A DNA stretch of 64,000 bases from Dyadobacter pollutisoli (GCF_026625565.1 NZ_CP112998.1:7104501-7168500), one strand, 5' to 3'; positions 25,029 through 33,338 are shown, counted from the stretch's first letter. The notes: generated by a model from the letters alone, not told the origin. Numbers and translations: made by a program.

Positions 25029-25523
25029 ATGATCATAAGAGAATTAGTGCCGACTGATTGGCCAATCGTTAGACAAATTTATGCCGATGGTATAGCGACA
25101 GGCCAAGCTACTTTGGAGTCAAGCCCTCCCGAATGGGAAAGCTGGGATCAATCCCATGTATCTGACTTGCGCTATGTTGCTATTGTTGACAATGGTGATG
25201 TTGCAGGATGGGCAGCGCTCACACCTGTTTCAGGTCGATGTGTCTATGCAGGTGTTGCTGAGGTTAGTGTCTATATCGCTTCCGCATATCGCGGACAGAA
25301 AGTAGGCGATATGCTTTTGAAGCATCTCATCACGCGAAGCGAAGAAAAAGGGTACTGGACATTGCAGGCCGGAATATTTCCGGAAAATCAGGCCAGCATC
25401 GGGCTTCATCAGAAAAATGGCTTCCGGATCATTGGTTATCGTGAACGGATTGGAAAGATGCAAGGCGTCTGGCGTGATGTCAATCTTCTCGAACGCAGAA
25501 GTAATCGAATAGGAACAAATTAA
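25029..25523 (+). CDS. GNAT-family N-acetyltransferase, ArsN1/phosphinothricin acetyltransferase type
   Basis: 164-aa acetyl-CoA-dependent N-acetyltransferase. It has the N-terminal IRELVPTDWPIVRQIYADGI. The GNAT motif A region is VAEVSVYIASAYRGQKVGDMLL and the C-terminal part is SIGLHQKNGFRIIGYRERIG, a pattern shared by phosphinothricin and arsinothricin acetyltransferases. In arsenic operons such proteins (ArsN1) inactivate arsinothricin. The ATG at 25029 is preferred to one at 24990, because the latter overlaps the cysteine-rich end of the upstream gene and adds residues not typical for the family. Confidence 0.85.
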   Translation: MIIRELVPTDWPIVRQIYADGIATGQATLESSPPEWESWDQSHVSDLRYVAIVDNGDVAGWAALTPVSGRCVYAGVAEVSVYIASAYRGQKVGDMLLKHLITRSEEKGYWTLQAGIFPENQASIGLHQKNGFRIIGYRERIGKMQGVWRDVNLLERRSNRIGTN

Positions 25524-25534
25524 AAGGAGAACAA

Positions 25535-25948
25535 ATGAAAAAAGTATTAGTGCTCTGCACGGGGAACAGTTGCAGAAGCCAGATCGCCGAGGGCTATATC
25601 AGGCATTTTGCAGGCGATAAGGCTGTCATATACAGCGCAGGGGTCGAAACGCATGGTGTCAATCCAAAGGCTATTGCCATTATGGCCGAAGATGGGATCG
25701 ACATTTCGAAACACACATCCAACAACATCGATGAATACGGCAATGTTGATTTTGATTTCGTAATTACTGTGTGTGACAATGCGAAGGAACGCTGCCCCTA
25801 TTTTCCAACGAATGCTAAAAAACTTCATCAGAATTTTCCTGATCCAGCCAAGGCTACCGGTAGTTATCAGGAAATACTCACGGAGTTCAGGAACGTTCGT
25901 GAGATGATTAAGAATTACTCCGAAACATTTGTGAAAGAAAATCTCTAA
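25535..25948 (+). CDS. arsC: Arsenate reductase, low-molecular-weight phosphatase type
   Basis: 137 aa. Reduces As(V) to As(III), probably with thioredoxin as electron donor. It begins with the P-loop CTGNSCRS (nucleophile C at residue 8), typical of ArsC enzymes descended from low-molecular-weight tyrosine phosphatases. Redox cysteines follow in TVCDNAKERCPYFP, and the acid/base aspartate is in FPDPAKATG. The start is the ATG at 25535, behind AAGGAG. It is 2 bp from the Acr3 gene, so the two are tightly coupled: arsenite produced is exported by the neighbour. Confidence 0.95.
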   Translation: MKKVLVLCTGNSCRSQIAEGYIRHFAGDKAVIYSAGVETHGVNPKAIAIMAEDGIDISKHTSNNIDEYGNVDFDFVITVCDNAKERCPYFPTNAKKLHQNFPDPAKATGSYQEILTEFRNVREMIKNYSETFVKENL

Positions 25949-25950
25949 CC

Positions 25951-27030
25951 ATGTCTGCAACTAATTGCGCCCCTGCGGCAAATCGTAAAAGACTTGGGTT
26001 TTTGGACCGATATCTTACGTTATGGATTTTTCTGGCGATGGCTGTTGGTGTGGTGTTAGGGAACTTTGTTCCGTCGGTTCCTGAATACATCAATCGTTTT
26101 TCAAGCGGTACAACAAATATTCCGCTCGCCTTGGGGCTGATTTTGATGATGTACCCACCGCTTGCCAAGGTAAAGTATGACAAGATGGGCGAGGTTTTCA
26201 AAAATACCAGGGTGATGAGTGTCTCCCTAATATTGAACTGGATTGTTGGCCCTGTACTCATGTTTGTGCTAGCGGTCGTCTTTCTTCGTGATCATCCCGA
26301 CTACATGATTGGACTGATTCTTATTGGGCTCGCACGTTGTATCGCTATGGTTCTGGTATGGAATGAACTTGCAGAGGGAAGCCGGGAATATGCCGCAGGA
26401 CTTGTTGCCTTGAATAGTGTCTTTCAGGTCTTACTTTACAGTGTTTACGCATACTTCTTCATTACTGTTCTACCACCCTTAATCGGATTGAAAGGTCTGG
26501 AAGTTGATATCACGATTACTGAAATAGCGATAAGCGTCGGCATTTACTTGGGTATCCCATTTGCCGCTGGAATGCTGAGTCGTTTTGGATTGACAGCTTT
26601 GAAAGGGGAACAATGGTATGAAGCGAAATTTATTCCGCTGATTTCTCCAATCACGCTCGTTGCGCTGTTAGCAACGATTATTCTTATGTTCAGTTTGAAA
26701 GGTGAATTGATTGTCCAGCTGCCGGGCGACGTATTGCTGATCGCCATACCGCTTGTGATCTATTTTGTCGTCATGTTCCTGATAAGCTTTTTTGTCGCTA
26801 GATCACGCGGTGCTGACTATTCCCAAAATGCGTCAATAGCGTTTACTGCATCCGGTAACAACTTCGAATTGGCAATTGCGGTCGCAATCGGTGTCTTCGG
26901 GATCAATTCTGGACAGGCTTTTGTGGGTGTCATCGGGCCGCTTGTGGAAGTACCGGCGCTGATCGCCTTGGTTAATGTAGCCTTCTGGCTTCGGGACAAA
27001 TATTATAAAACAACAATTCCTTCTCAGTAG
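25951..27030 (+). CDS. arsB: Arsenite efflux permease Acr3
   Basis: 359-aa inner-membrane protein of the ACR3/BASS type with about ten hydrophobic segments. It exports As(III) using the proton motive force. Family-typical stretches include LILMMYPPLAKVKYDKM, LIGLARCIAMVLVWNELA, with the conserved transport cysteine in the GLARCIAMV helix, and ASGNNFELAIAVAIGVFG. It starts with ATG at 25951, only 2 bp after arsC. It completes the core reduction-and-export pathway of the operon. Confidence 0.95.
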   Translation: MSATNCAPAANRKRLGFLDRYLTLWIFLAMAVGVVLGNFVPSVPEYINRFSSGTTNIPLALGLILMMYPPLAKVKYDKMGEVFKNTRVMSVSLILNWIVGPVLMFVLAVVFLRDHPDYMIGLILIGLARCIAMVLVWNELAEGSREYAAGLVALNSVFQVLLYSVYAYFFITVLPPLIGLKGLEVDITITEIAISVGIYLGIPFAAGMLSRFGLTALKGEQWYEAKFIPLISPITLVALLATIILMFSLKGELIVQLPGDVLLIAIPLVIYFVVMFLISFFVARSRGADYSQNASIAFTASGNNFELAIAVAIGVFGINSGQAFVGVIGPLVEVPALIALVNVAFWLRDKYYKTTIPSQ

Positions 27031-27063
27031 AATGCGCATTTCTCTGATGAGATTGATCTAAAA

Positions 27064-27813
27064 ATGAAAATAGCACTTCTATCCGACATTCACGCGAACC
27101 TACCTGCCTTTGAAGCGGTGCTTGATGATATATCAAAGCAAAGCCCTGACGCCGTGTACTGTCTCGGTGACTTGATTGGCTATAACGTCTGGCCCAATCA
27201 GGTCATCAACCTAATCCGTTCGCATCGGATTGCGACCATTGCTGGAAATCACGATCTCAAAGTGTCTAAAATACATCCCTCAGAAACTGGATGCAGCAGG
27301 GAGGACAGTACGGACTATGCTTATAAACTGGTTGGTAAGAATGAGCGAGACTTCCTGCTCACTTTGCCGAAGCATTTAAGGCTCACATTTGAGCTCAACA
27401 ATGAAAGCGTTGATGTATTGCTTGTCCATGGAAGCCCGCGCAGTATCAATGAATATCTTCTTGAAGATCTGCCAGAGAATTACGTGCTTGCTATGCTGAA
27501 AGAATATAAAGCAGACATCCTATGTTTTGGTCATTCGCACAAGCCCTACCATCGAATTGTCCGCTCGGGCAGTGACTCCAAACCTCATTTTCATCACCTG
27601 ATTAATATAGGTTCTGTCGGCAAACCGAAAGATGAAGACCCACGTGCTTGCTATGTGCTGCTGACAGTTGATAAAGCGGCAGACTTTGCCAATCCCGATG
27701 GAGTTAAGGTTGATTTTATTCGTGTCCAATATGATGTAGAGAAGGCAGCTCAGGCAATAGAGTTAAGCTTATTGCCGGATGATCTGGCTGATAGGCTTCG
27801 AAGAGCAATGTAG
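27064..27813 (+). CDS. Calcineurin-like metallophosphoesterase
   Basis: 249-aa dinuclear-metal phosphoesterase of the YfcE/MJ0936 type. Metal-binding motifs appear in order: LLSDIHANLPA, LGDLIGY, AGNHD, VHGSP and FGHSHKPYH. The natural substrate is unknown; related enzymes cleave phosphodiesters. It follows acr3 by 33 bp in the same direction and is probably the last gene of the arsenic operon. I recall this association in other Bacteroidota arsenic clusters, but its role in resistance is not established. Confidence 0.9.
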   Translation: MKIALLSDIHANLPAFEAVLDDISKQSPDAVYCLGDLIGYNVWPNQVINLIRSHRIATIAGNHDLKVSKIHPSETGCSREDSTDYAYKLVGKNERDFLLTLPKHLRLTFELNNESVDVLLVHGSPRSINEYLLEDLPENYVLAMLKEYKADILCFGHSHKPYHRIVRSGSDSKPHFHHLINIGSVGKPKDEDPRACYVLLTVDKAADFANPDGVKVDFIRVQYDVEKAAQAIELSLLPDDLADRLRRAM

Positions 27814-27882
27814 ACAGGTGGATGGTCACCGGCTGCAATACAATATTGGATAACGTGAATGTAGTTCTCCTTGATTAGGGCA

Positions 27883-27911
27883 TTGACATAAGATTTTGAC
27901 TTTGATACGCT
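27883..27911 (+). promoter_or_regulatory. Sigma70-like promoter of MORN gene 1
   Basis: TTGACA (27883-27888), 17-nt spacer, TACGCT (27906-27911). The ATG follows 20 bp later behind AGGAGGG. The same layout occurs before both other MORN genes. Confidence 0.5.
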
Positions 27912-27931
27912 GTCCGCCGCAGGAGGGCACT

Positions 27932-28327
27932 ATGCCAGAAATTAGCATTGAAAGAGAATTTTACGATAACGGCGTTTTGAAGGTTGAAAACCCGCTGTTG
28001 AATGGCAAGACACACGGAACTTACAAGACGTGGTGGAAAAATGGCAATCCCAAGTACTTCGGCGATTATGTAGATGGGGCTGCTTGTGGTGAGGCTAAAC
28101 ACTGGTATAGAAATGGAAAGTTAAGTCTGGTAGAAACATTTAGAGACAATATGCGTTTCGGGATATCGACTGCAATCGACAAAAATGGAAATGTAACGAA
28201 GACTTACCTTGATAACGGGAAGTATCTCGAGTTTGATGAAAACCATATTGAAATGATGGTCGACTTCTTAGAAGGACATGGTTACCATCTTGTCAAAGGC
28301 AAGGGAAACAATCCGGGCAATTGCTAA
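27932..28327 (+). CDS. MORN-repeat variant (YwqK-like) protein 1
   Basis: 131-aa protein built of short beta-hairpin repeats with the pattern YxNGxLK...G. Examples are EFYDNGVLKVEN, TWWKNGNPKYFGDY and HWYRNGKLSLVETF, as in the MORN_2/YwqK family. Some members are annotated as antitoxins, but no toxin gene is adjacent, so I do not assign that role. The C-terminal segment (YLEFDENHIEMMVDFLEGHGY) is shared by all three paralogs here. The ATG at 27932 is preferred: it follows a strong AGGAGGG, and the start context is identical in MORN gene 3. Confidence 0.78.
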   Translation: MPEISIEREFYDNGVLKVENPLLNGKTHGTYKTWWKNGNPKYFGDYVDGAACGEAKHWYRNGKLSLVETFRDNMRFGISTAIDKNGNVTKTYLDNGKYLEFDENHIEMMVDFLEGHGYHLVKGKGNNPGNC

Positions 28328-28810
28328 GATTTTGGCGTTTGCAATCTTTTGGGCAACGTCGCGATTTCGCTAGTTGGCAGAATGTGATAGCAATTAGGAA
28401 ATAGAGTTCCTACCAAAGGACTCAACAAAGTGTTTAATAACGAAATCCGGTATTTCCTTGAAAGCTGTGTTCTCATCGTCTTCATGTTTCTTCACGATCA
28501 GGCATCGATAGCTTATAGGCCCAGTCTGGCTATCGTTAAGTCTATTTAGTGTTCCTCGGAAGGTTGATTTTCTAATAGATGCATCTGAATATGAGAATGA
28601 TATACCGCTACCTTGACATGGAAGGGGTCACAGGTTCAAATCCTGTTACGCTCACCAAATTCAATCACTTAATTAGGTTTATGTTGCTTAGTCATGTGTA
28701 GTATTCCTCTGGTATTGCCCTCAGCGTTAAAGTAAATAAAATTTAATGCTTCGTTGTTTTTCATTCAAAGCTTCCCAGGCTTGTCCTTGACATAACAGAA
28801 AAAGCATGAT
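28328..28810. other. Intergenic region with tRNA-Val remnant
   Basis: 483 bp without a credible protein gene. It holds the tRNA-Val-like fragment (28605-28657) and the promoter of MORN gene 2: TTGACA at 28787, 17-nt spacer, TATGTC at 28810. Confidence 0.5.
28605..28657 (+). pseudogene. tRNA-Val(GAC)-like 3' fragment, probable old attachment site
   Basis: Reads as the 3' two thirds of a tRNA. The anticodon arm is CTACC-TTGACAT-GGAAG, anticodon GAC, with one stem mismatch. The T arm is CACAGGTTCAAATCCTGT, and the 3' end is ACGCTCACCA. The 5' half (D arm and acceptor strand) is not recognisable. It resembles the 3' remnants left by tyrosine integrases that insert in tRNA genes. Confidence 0.6.
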
Positions 28811-28849
28811 ATGTCGTTTATTCGATTTCAAGAGGAGCTTGAGGATATC

Positions 28850-29257
28850 ATGACCTATGATCCAGCAACGTTTATTAATTATTATGAAGATGGCCAAATT
28901 AAAAGTGAATCCACTCGCGTAAACGGGCTTTGTCAGGGAGAGTTGAGAGTTTGGTATAGAGATGGAAAACTTAAAGCCTCAATTCCATTCAAGGATAATC
29001 TAGCACATGGAATAGAAAAGTGTTGGGGCAAAAATGGCAGTTTGAAATCCGAGAAGTCGTTTGAAATGGGAATTCCTCATGGAATTCACAAATGGTACAA
29101 GTACAACAAGGTTTCAGAAACAAAATACTTTTGGCATGGTGTCGAGGTCGTTTTTGATCCCCAGCATGCTAGTTTAATGGCGGATTTTTTGGAGAATTAT
29201 AACGCCGATCATCCATCTGCTGCTCAGGCGAAAGTGCTAAATAGAAAACTGGATTAG
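28850..29257 (+). CDS. MORN-repeat variant (YwqK-like) protein 2
   Basis: 135-aa paralog of the neighbouring MORN proteins, with repeats NYYEDGQIKSES, VWYRDGKLKAS, CWGKNGSLKSEKSF and KWYKYNKVSETKYF. The C-terminal FDPQHASLMADFLENY matches the FDExHxxMMxDFL end of the other two. The ATG at 28850 fits the paralogs' N-termini. The earlier ATG at 28811 lies inside the predicted -10 element (TATGTC 28810-28815), so it is unlikely. It is the most divergent of the three. Function unknown. Confidence 0.75.
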   Translation: MTYDPATFINYYEDGQIKSESTRVNGLCQGELRVWYRDGKLKASIPFKDNLAHGIEKCWGKNGSLKSEKSFEMGIPHGIHKWYKYNKVSETKYFWHGVEVVFDPQHASLMADFLENYNADHPSAAQAKVLNRKLD

Positions 29258-29462
29258 GGATTGTGCTTGAAATACTCGACTGGCCTAACTGATGAAGATG
29301 TTGGACAGCATAATTCATCGGTTTGGCAGAGAAAGGCCGGAAATAGGAAGATCTGGCCTCAATGCAAGCTGGAAAACGTAGGCAAACATGAGATCAGCTC
29401 ATTTCACAACGGATTGGAATGAGCTCCTGACAGTGAAATCTTAGCGACAGCCGATTATGGCA

Positions 29463-29491
29463 TTGACATAAGGTCTCAATTTTGATACGAT
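29463..29491 (+). promoter_or_regulatory. Sigma70-like promoter of MORN gene 3
   Basis: TTGACA (29463-29468), 17-nt spacer, TACGAT (29486-29491). The 60 bp from 29461 match 27881-27940 at most positions, including AGGAGGGCACTATGCCAGAA. Confidence 0.5.
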
Positions 29492-29511
29492 GTCCGCCGT
29501 AGGAGGGCACT

Positions 29512-29931
29512 ATGCCAGAATATAGCGTTGAAAGAGAATATTACGAAAACGGCATCTTGAAAAGTGAGATGCCCTTATTAGGTGACAAAGTCCATGGGAC
29601 TCATAAAATCTGGTGGAAAAATGGGAAACCTAAACTCTTTGCGGAAGTTGTTGAAGGTCGGCTTAATGGTCAAATTACCGAATGGTATCGAAACGGCAAA
29701 ATGCGCAGGAGAACAGATTACGTGGATCACGTGGAGCATGGAGTGCAAATTAATGTAGACAAGATGGGGAAAATTGAGAAGCGCTATCTTGACAAAGGGA
29801 GGTTCATTAACTTCGACGAACAGCATTTGGATATGATGGCTGATTTTTTACGAGATCGAAATTATATTGTCGAGAAAGCGTTGAGTTCTGGCAAGAAACC
29901 GTTATTCGCGCACCCCGAGCTATCTTTGTGA
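29512..29931 (+). CDS. MORN-repeat variant (YwqK-like) protein 3
   Basis: 139-aa protein closely related to MORN protein 1. Repeats are EYYENGILKSEM, IWWKNGKPKLFAEV and EWYRNGKMRRRTDY, and the shared C-terminal segment is FDEQHLDMMADFL. The upstream 60 bp and first codons nearly match gene 1, so these two arose by recent duplication. Such repeats form beta-sheet surfaces used for protein or membrane contact. No catalytic residues are seen. It may be a DNA-encoded effector or immunity family, but nothing in the sequence proves this. Confidence 0.78.
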   Translation: MPEYSVEREYYENGILKSEMPLLGDKVHGTHKIWWKNGKPKLFAEVVEGRLNGQITEWYRNGKMRRRTDYVDHVEHGVQINVDKMGKIEKRYLDKGRFINFDEQHLDMMADFLRDRNYIVEKALSSGKKPLFAHPELSL

Positions 29932-29967
29932 GACAATTTGTTAAAGTTAAAAGCTTATGTTATGGGA

Positions 29968-31830
29968 TTAAAAAGTTCTCTTCTTGATAGGCACGCTCAT
30001 AGTAAGAGAGTTTTCTGTTCCTTGGAGAAATGATTTTATCATTTTAGGGACGCAACTTTCATCGGAGCTCTCACTGCCATTTTTTCTCTTGTCTACTACC
30101 AAAAAGCACCGATAACATGCCGGGCCAGTTCGATCATCCACGATTCTAGTGAGTAAACCTTCAATGACGGTATCGTGTGTTACTGGCTCCCAAATGCTAA
30201 AATTTATTAGAATATAGTTGCCTTGCGTGGAAGTGCCAGTCAAAATTCCTTCATGAGGTTTATTAGATTTCTTCTGTTCCAATATAATTTGGGCATTTGT
30301 GCCACTACGACGAGCTTTGCCAACGAACTCCATAACAGTTACATCTCCTGGACTATTTGTTATGCTATGTTTATAGGAAGCCTCAAAAATCATTGAGACC
30401 GGATTCTTCCGTAATTCAAGGGAGTCATACTGGACTTCCTTTCGTAATTTTTGAGCACTCGCCGGTTTTGTTTCTACACCATTGTAACCTTGATAGACTA
30501 CTAAGAATTTACGAACCAGTGTTGTAAGTAAATCTTCCGACATTGTTTCCTGAAAGCGCTTTTCTTGCCAATGTTGTATTGAGCTTTCATTATCATTTGG
30601 ATTTGCATTTGAAATGTCAGCTGGCATTGACATTCGATTCCGTCTCCTATTCCACAAGAATTGTCTTATCTCGAGATCTATCTCCTCTAGTGGAACTTTC
30701 TTTTTTTCTACTTTTTCTTCTTCTACTTCTACTTCTTTCGATTTATCAGGAACTGAGTAGTTCACGCTCTCTTCTGAGCTCGTTTTCTCGAATAACGTGT
30801 ATGGGATGAGGTTGTTATCAGACTCTTGGACTTCATGGGGCTTGTACTTATGATTTATGTCTTTTTTCTTAAGGTATACGGTCTTTGTGAGGTACCGGTT
30901 GTAGGAACGGGAAAATTTCAAAGAAAAACCAATAAGAACGGATTGCTCTATTGGTTTTTCTCCAATTTTTAACAAGAGAAAATTGATTTTTCCAGGAACT
31001 TCTTTACTGACTAAGCGTATTTCCAGATATGAGGAATGTGACAGATAATGACCGGTACCGGTGTATGTTGGTTTAGTAGGCTTTGCTATCTTATCGTAGA
31101 GACGAATGAAGTCTCCCGATTGTGAATTCCCAATTTTGAGAATGCTTACAGCAATGCCCCAGTTGTCACCTTGTTTAGTATCCTTGCGTTCGTAGCACTG
31201 CCAATTGGTGTTTTCAAACTCTTTCAAAAAGTCTGACGTTACCAGTTCATTATCATTCACTTTTTTGGTGCGAGCGACTGCAACAGGCTTATCTTCATAT
31301 ATCTTCTGAATTGTCATCTGGAGTGCTTTCACGATGGATGCATCGGCGATTTTGCTATTTAAACTGATTGCATCCAGAGCCATCCCGCAGATGACTAGCG
31401 CTAAGCGAGACCGCACATCATCATCTCGATGTAACCTAAGCATTGTATCGATATCGGCATGAAATCGACTTCTACCACCCTTAGGATAACCGTGCTCTTT
31501 AAACTCAATGACATCTTTTCCTAGCCTGACGAAGTCAGGGAAACCTTCTAAACTAATGATGCTGTCATTTTTGTGGAACCTTTTGTGCCAAATTTCCTCA
31601 ATCTTATAGCATACTTTCCCTTGGTATTTGCCTTTGATTTTTTTAAATTCTTTCATTTTGATGCCAAGTTCAGATCTGAAATCTGCTTCATCTGGGGATA
31701 CGTCAGCATCGTCACAGGCTTGGATCGCGTAGCATAATGCTCCGGAATCTGTTGGCCTATCTAAACTTCCGATATATCGTAGCAAAACTTGCCACGGTAG
31801 GAACATGTAGTATGCGGGAACGGGTGACAT
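29968..31830 (-). CDS. Hypothetical protein, 620 aa
   Basis: I do not recognise this protein. The N-terminal part (LPWQVLLRYIGSLDR...) looks helical and includes VIEFKEHGYPKGGRSRF, with an acidic-Lys pattern that could be nuclease-like; this is weak. A highly charged stretch (EVEVEEEKVEKKK, about residues 365-380) separates it from a C-terminal beta-rich part with FLVVDKRKNGS near the end. There is no signal peptide or clear membrane segment. The ATG at 31830 is used. It is transcribed alone, convergent with MORN gene 3, and its upstream region carries three CTGCAG palindromes at 21-bp spacing, implying tight regulation. Cargo of the island. Confidence 0.6.
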   Translation of the reverse strand: MSPVPAYYMFLPWQVLLRYIGSLDRPTDSGALCYAIQACDDADVSPDEADFRSELGIKMKEFKKIKGKYQGKVCYKIEEIWHKRFHKNDSIISLEGFPDFVRLGKDVIEFKEHGYPKGGRSRFHADIDTMLRLHRDDDVRSRLALVICGMALDAISLNSKIADASIVKALQMTIQKIYEDKPVAVARTKKVNDNELVTSDFLKEFENTNWQCYERKDTKQGDNWGIAVSILKIGNSQSGDFIRLYDKIAKPTKPTYTGTGHYLSHSSYLEIRLVSKEVPGKINFLLLKIGEKPIEQSVLIGFSLKFSRSYNRYLTKTVYLKKKDINHKYKPHEVQESDNNLIPYTLFEKTSSEESVNYSVPDKSKEVEVEEEKVEKKKVPLEEIDLEIRQFLWNRRRNRMSMPADISNANPNDNESSIQHWQEKRFQETMSEDLLTTLVRKFLVVYQGYNGVETKPASAQKLRKEVQYDSLELRKNPVSMIFEASYKHSITNSPGDVTVMEFVGKARRSGTNAQIILEQKKSNKPHEGILTGTSTQGNYILINFSIWEPVTHDTVIEGLLTRIVDDRTGPACYRCFLVVDKRKNGSESSDESCVPKMIKSFLQGTENSLTMSVPIKKRTF

Positions 31831-31865
31831 GACATGCTAAATTAGAGGACAATAAGATACAAAAA

Positions 31866-31981
31866 ACTGCAGTTAGTTGGAAATTCTCTGCAGATAAAAT
31901 TTAATTATCTGCAGAGAAAATATTTTTTATTTTTTCATTGTTGCAGAAGCTGCTCAAATATCAACAAAAAATGTCTGCAGA
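31866..31981. promoter_or_regulatory. Phased CTGCAG-palindrome cluster upstream of the 620-aa gene
   Basis: ACTGCAGT at 31866, TCTGCAGA at 31887 and TCTGCAGA at 31908 are each exactly 21 bp apart. A fourth site, TCTGCAGA, lies at 31974. The two middle sites sit in a perfect 14-bp inverted repeat (31884-31897 / 31905-31918). The spacing of two helical turns suggests cooperative binding of a dimeric regulator. The first site is 36 bp from the start codon. Confidence 0.6.
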
Positions 31982-32164
31982 AATTAATTAGTGATCTTGT
32001 CGTCTATATTAAAGTATTAGATTTTTGAGCTGATATACAGTTAATTATAAATTTGTCCCAGCTTCTAATTAAGCATTTAACGGTGATAGCGGATGCATAC
32101 GTCAATAATCGCGACCGATGTTTAGATAGACTAGCGTATTCTAAACTATTAAATATTATCAGAC

Positions 32165-32353
32165 ATGTTCACGAAAAAAGAAGTAGATGCTATGAAGGCT
32201 AACGGCATGCGCGAATCCGCGTCCCGGGCCAATTCCTTTGTTGGAACGCAAGGTACTGTCTCGCGCACAACACAAAATAAAACAGTGTTTCACAATGGTG
32301 ACATGAAGCGCAACATCTCGCTTGAAAGACTAAACGAGATGACAAAAAAATAA
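32165..32353 (+). CDS. Small hypothetical protein A (62 aa), paralog of the gene at 34730
   Basis: Basic, hydrophilic 62-aa protein. It aligns end to end with the 64-aa product at 34730-34924: TKKE...MKANGMRESAS, then VGTQG, and NGD...NISLERLNEMTKK against NGD...NISLSRLDEKTRK. Conservation of a complete short reading frame at two sites supports a real gene. There is no motif I can name. A 12-bp-stem hairpin follows the stop. It lies upstream of the serine recombinase. Confidence 0.65.
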   Translation: MFTKKEVDAMKANGMRESASRANSFVGTQGTVSRTTQNKTVFHNGDMKRNISLERLNEMTKK

Positions 32354-32360
32354 CGATGTT

Positions 32361-32388
32361 GAGGATGTCTCGACCTCGAGACATCCTC
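32361..32388 (+). terminator. Hairpin downstream of small gene A
   Basis: Perfect 12-bp stem GAGGATGTCTCG / CGAGACATCCTC with loop ACCT, 7 bp after the stop. No T-run follows, so the terminator function is moderate. Confidence 0.5.
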
Positions 32389-32623
32389 TAAGCAAACCAA
32401 CCCACAGTGTATGTGAAGTTTATCACATATTATAGATACGATAATTTGTATATCAGTAAACGATCGTATATACATGTACGGTGAATGCGAGTTTTCGAAT
32501 TTTCTTGCCCCCGAATTGCTGTAAACTCGCCTCTTTTTCAAGGCCAGTAACGTGATTTTAAGACCAAAGTGTTACAAAGTTAACCATGGTTTACACGTGA
32601 ACAGTAGCGAAAGTGAAGAGGCT

Positions 32624-33289
32624 ATGAAACAGGCAATCGGGTACTATCGGGTTTCAACGCAGAAACAGGGAAAAAGTGGTCTCGGGCTGGCCGCGCAGCA
32701 GATCGCGGTACTGAATTATTGTCAGACTAATGATTACGAGCTGCTTAGTGAAATCATAGAAGTTAAGTCAACGCGTAAATGCCGGAGTATGCTTTTGGAG
32801 GCACTTACTCTTTGTAAAAAACTGAAAGCGACACTGGTTGTCGCAAAACTTGACCGATTGGGTCGGGATGTCGAACAAATCGCCGGGATAGTAAAGTCGA
32901 ATGTTGCGATTGTTGTCACTGATAATCCTCACGCCAACCGGTTCACGATCCATATTCTGGCGGCGGTTGCAGAGGAACAGCGTCAGAGGATCAGCGATAC
33001 GACAAAAGAGGCATTGGTTGCAGCGAAGGAAAGAGGGGTTATCCTCGGGAAAAATGGGAAGGTACTTTCATTGGCAAATAAAAAAGCAGCGGAGGAATTT
33101 GCCCATAAGCTGTCACCTATTATTAAAAGACTTGGCAGCAAAGGAATAACCTCCGTACGCGCCGTTTCCAGGGAACTGAACAAAAGGAGGATTCCGACAT
33201 TTCGTGGCGAGGGCCAGTGGCACCCAAGTACTGTGTACACATTAATGAACCGCTTGAAATGGGCAGGCGGCCAGGCAATGGAATATTGA
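32624..33289 (+). CDS. Serine recombinase (resolvase/invertase family)
   Basis: 221-aa site-specific recombinase. The N-terminal catalytic domain has the nucleophilic serine in IGYYRVSTQKQGKSGLGLAAQ, with the arginine motif KLDRLGRDVEQIAG and AAVAEEQRQRISDTTKEAL. A C-terminal recombinase-type DNA-binding segment has VRAVSRELNKRRIPTFRGEGQW. The ATG at 32624 is chosen because the family begins at MKQAIGYYRVS; an ATT-rich extension to 32552 is unlikely. It lies between the two related small genes. Whether it acts on the island or on a local cassette is unknown. Confidence 0.88.
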   Translation: MKQAIGYYRVSTQKQGKSGLGLAAQQIAVLNYCQTNDYELLSEIIEVKSTRKCRSMLLEALTLCKKLKATLVVAKLDRLGRDVEQIAGIVKSNVAIVVTDNPHANRFTIHILAAVAEEQRQRISDTTKEALVAAKERGVILGKNGKVLSLANKKAAEEFAHKLSPIIKRLGSKGITSVRAVSRELNKRRIPTFRGEGQWHPSTVYTLMNRLKWAGGQAMEY

Positions 33290-33338
33290 AACTATAAAAA
33301 CTTTCACAAAGAATAAACTCACCGTAACTAAATCTCAA

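Noticed and set aside
28811..28849. Upstream ATG for MORN gene 2 (28811)
   Set aside because: It lies inside the predicted -10 element TATGTC and does not align with the paralogs' N-termini.
27932..29931. MORN/YwqK genes as antitoxins of toxin-antitoxin systems
   Set aside because: No toxin-like partner is adjacent to any of the three; the database name alone is not evidence of function.
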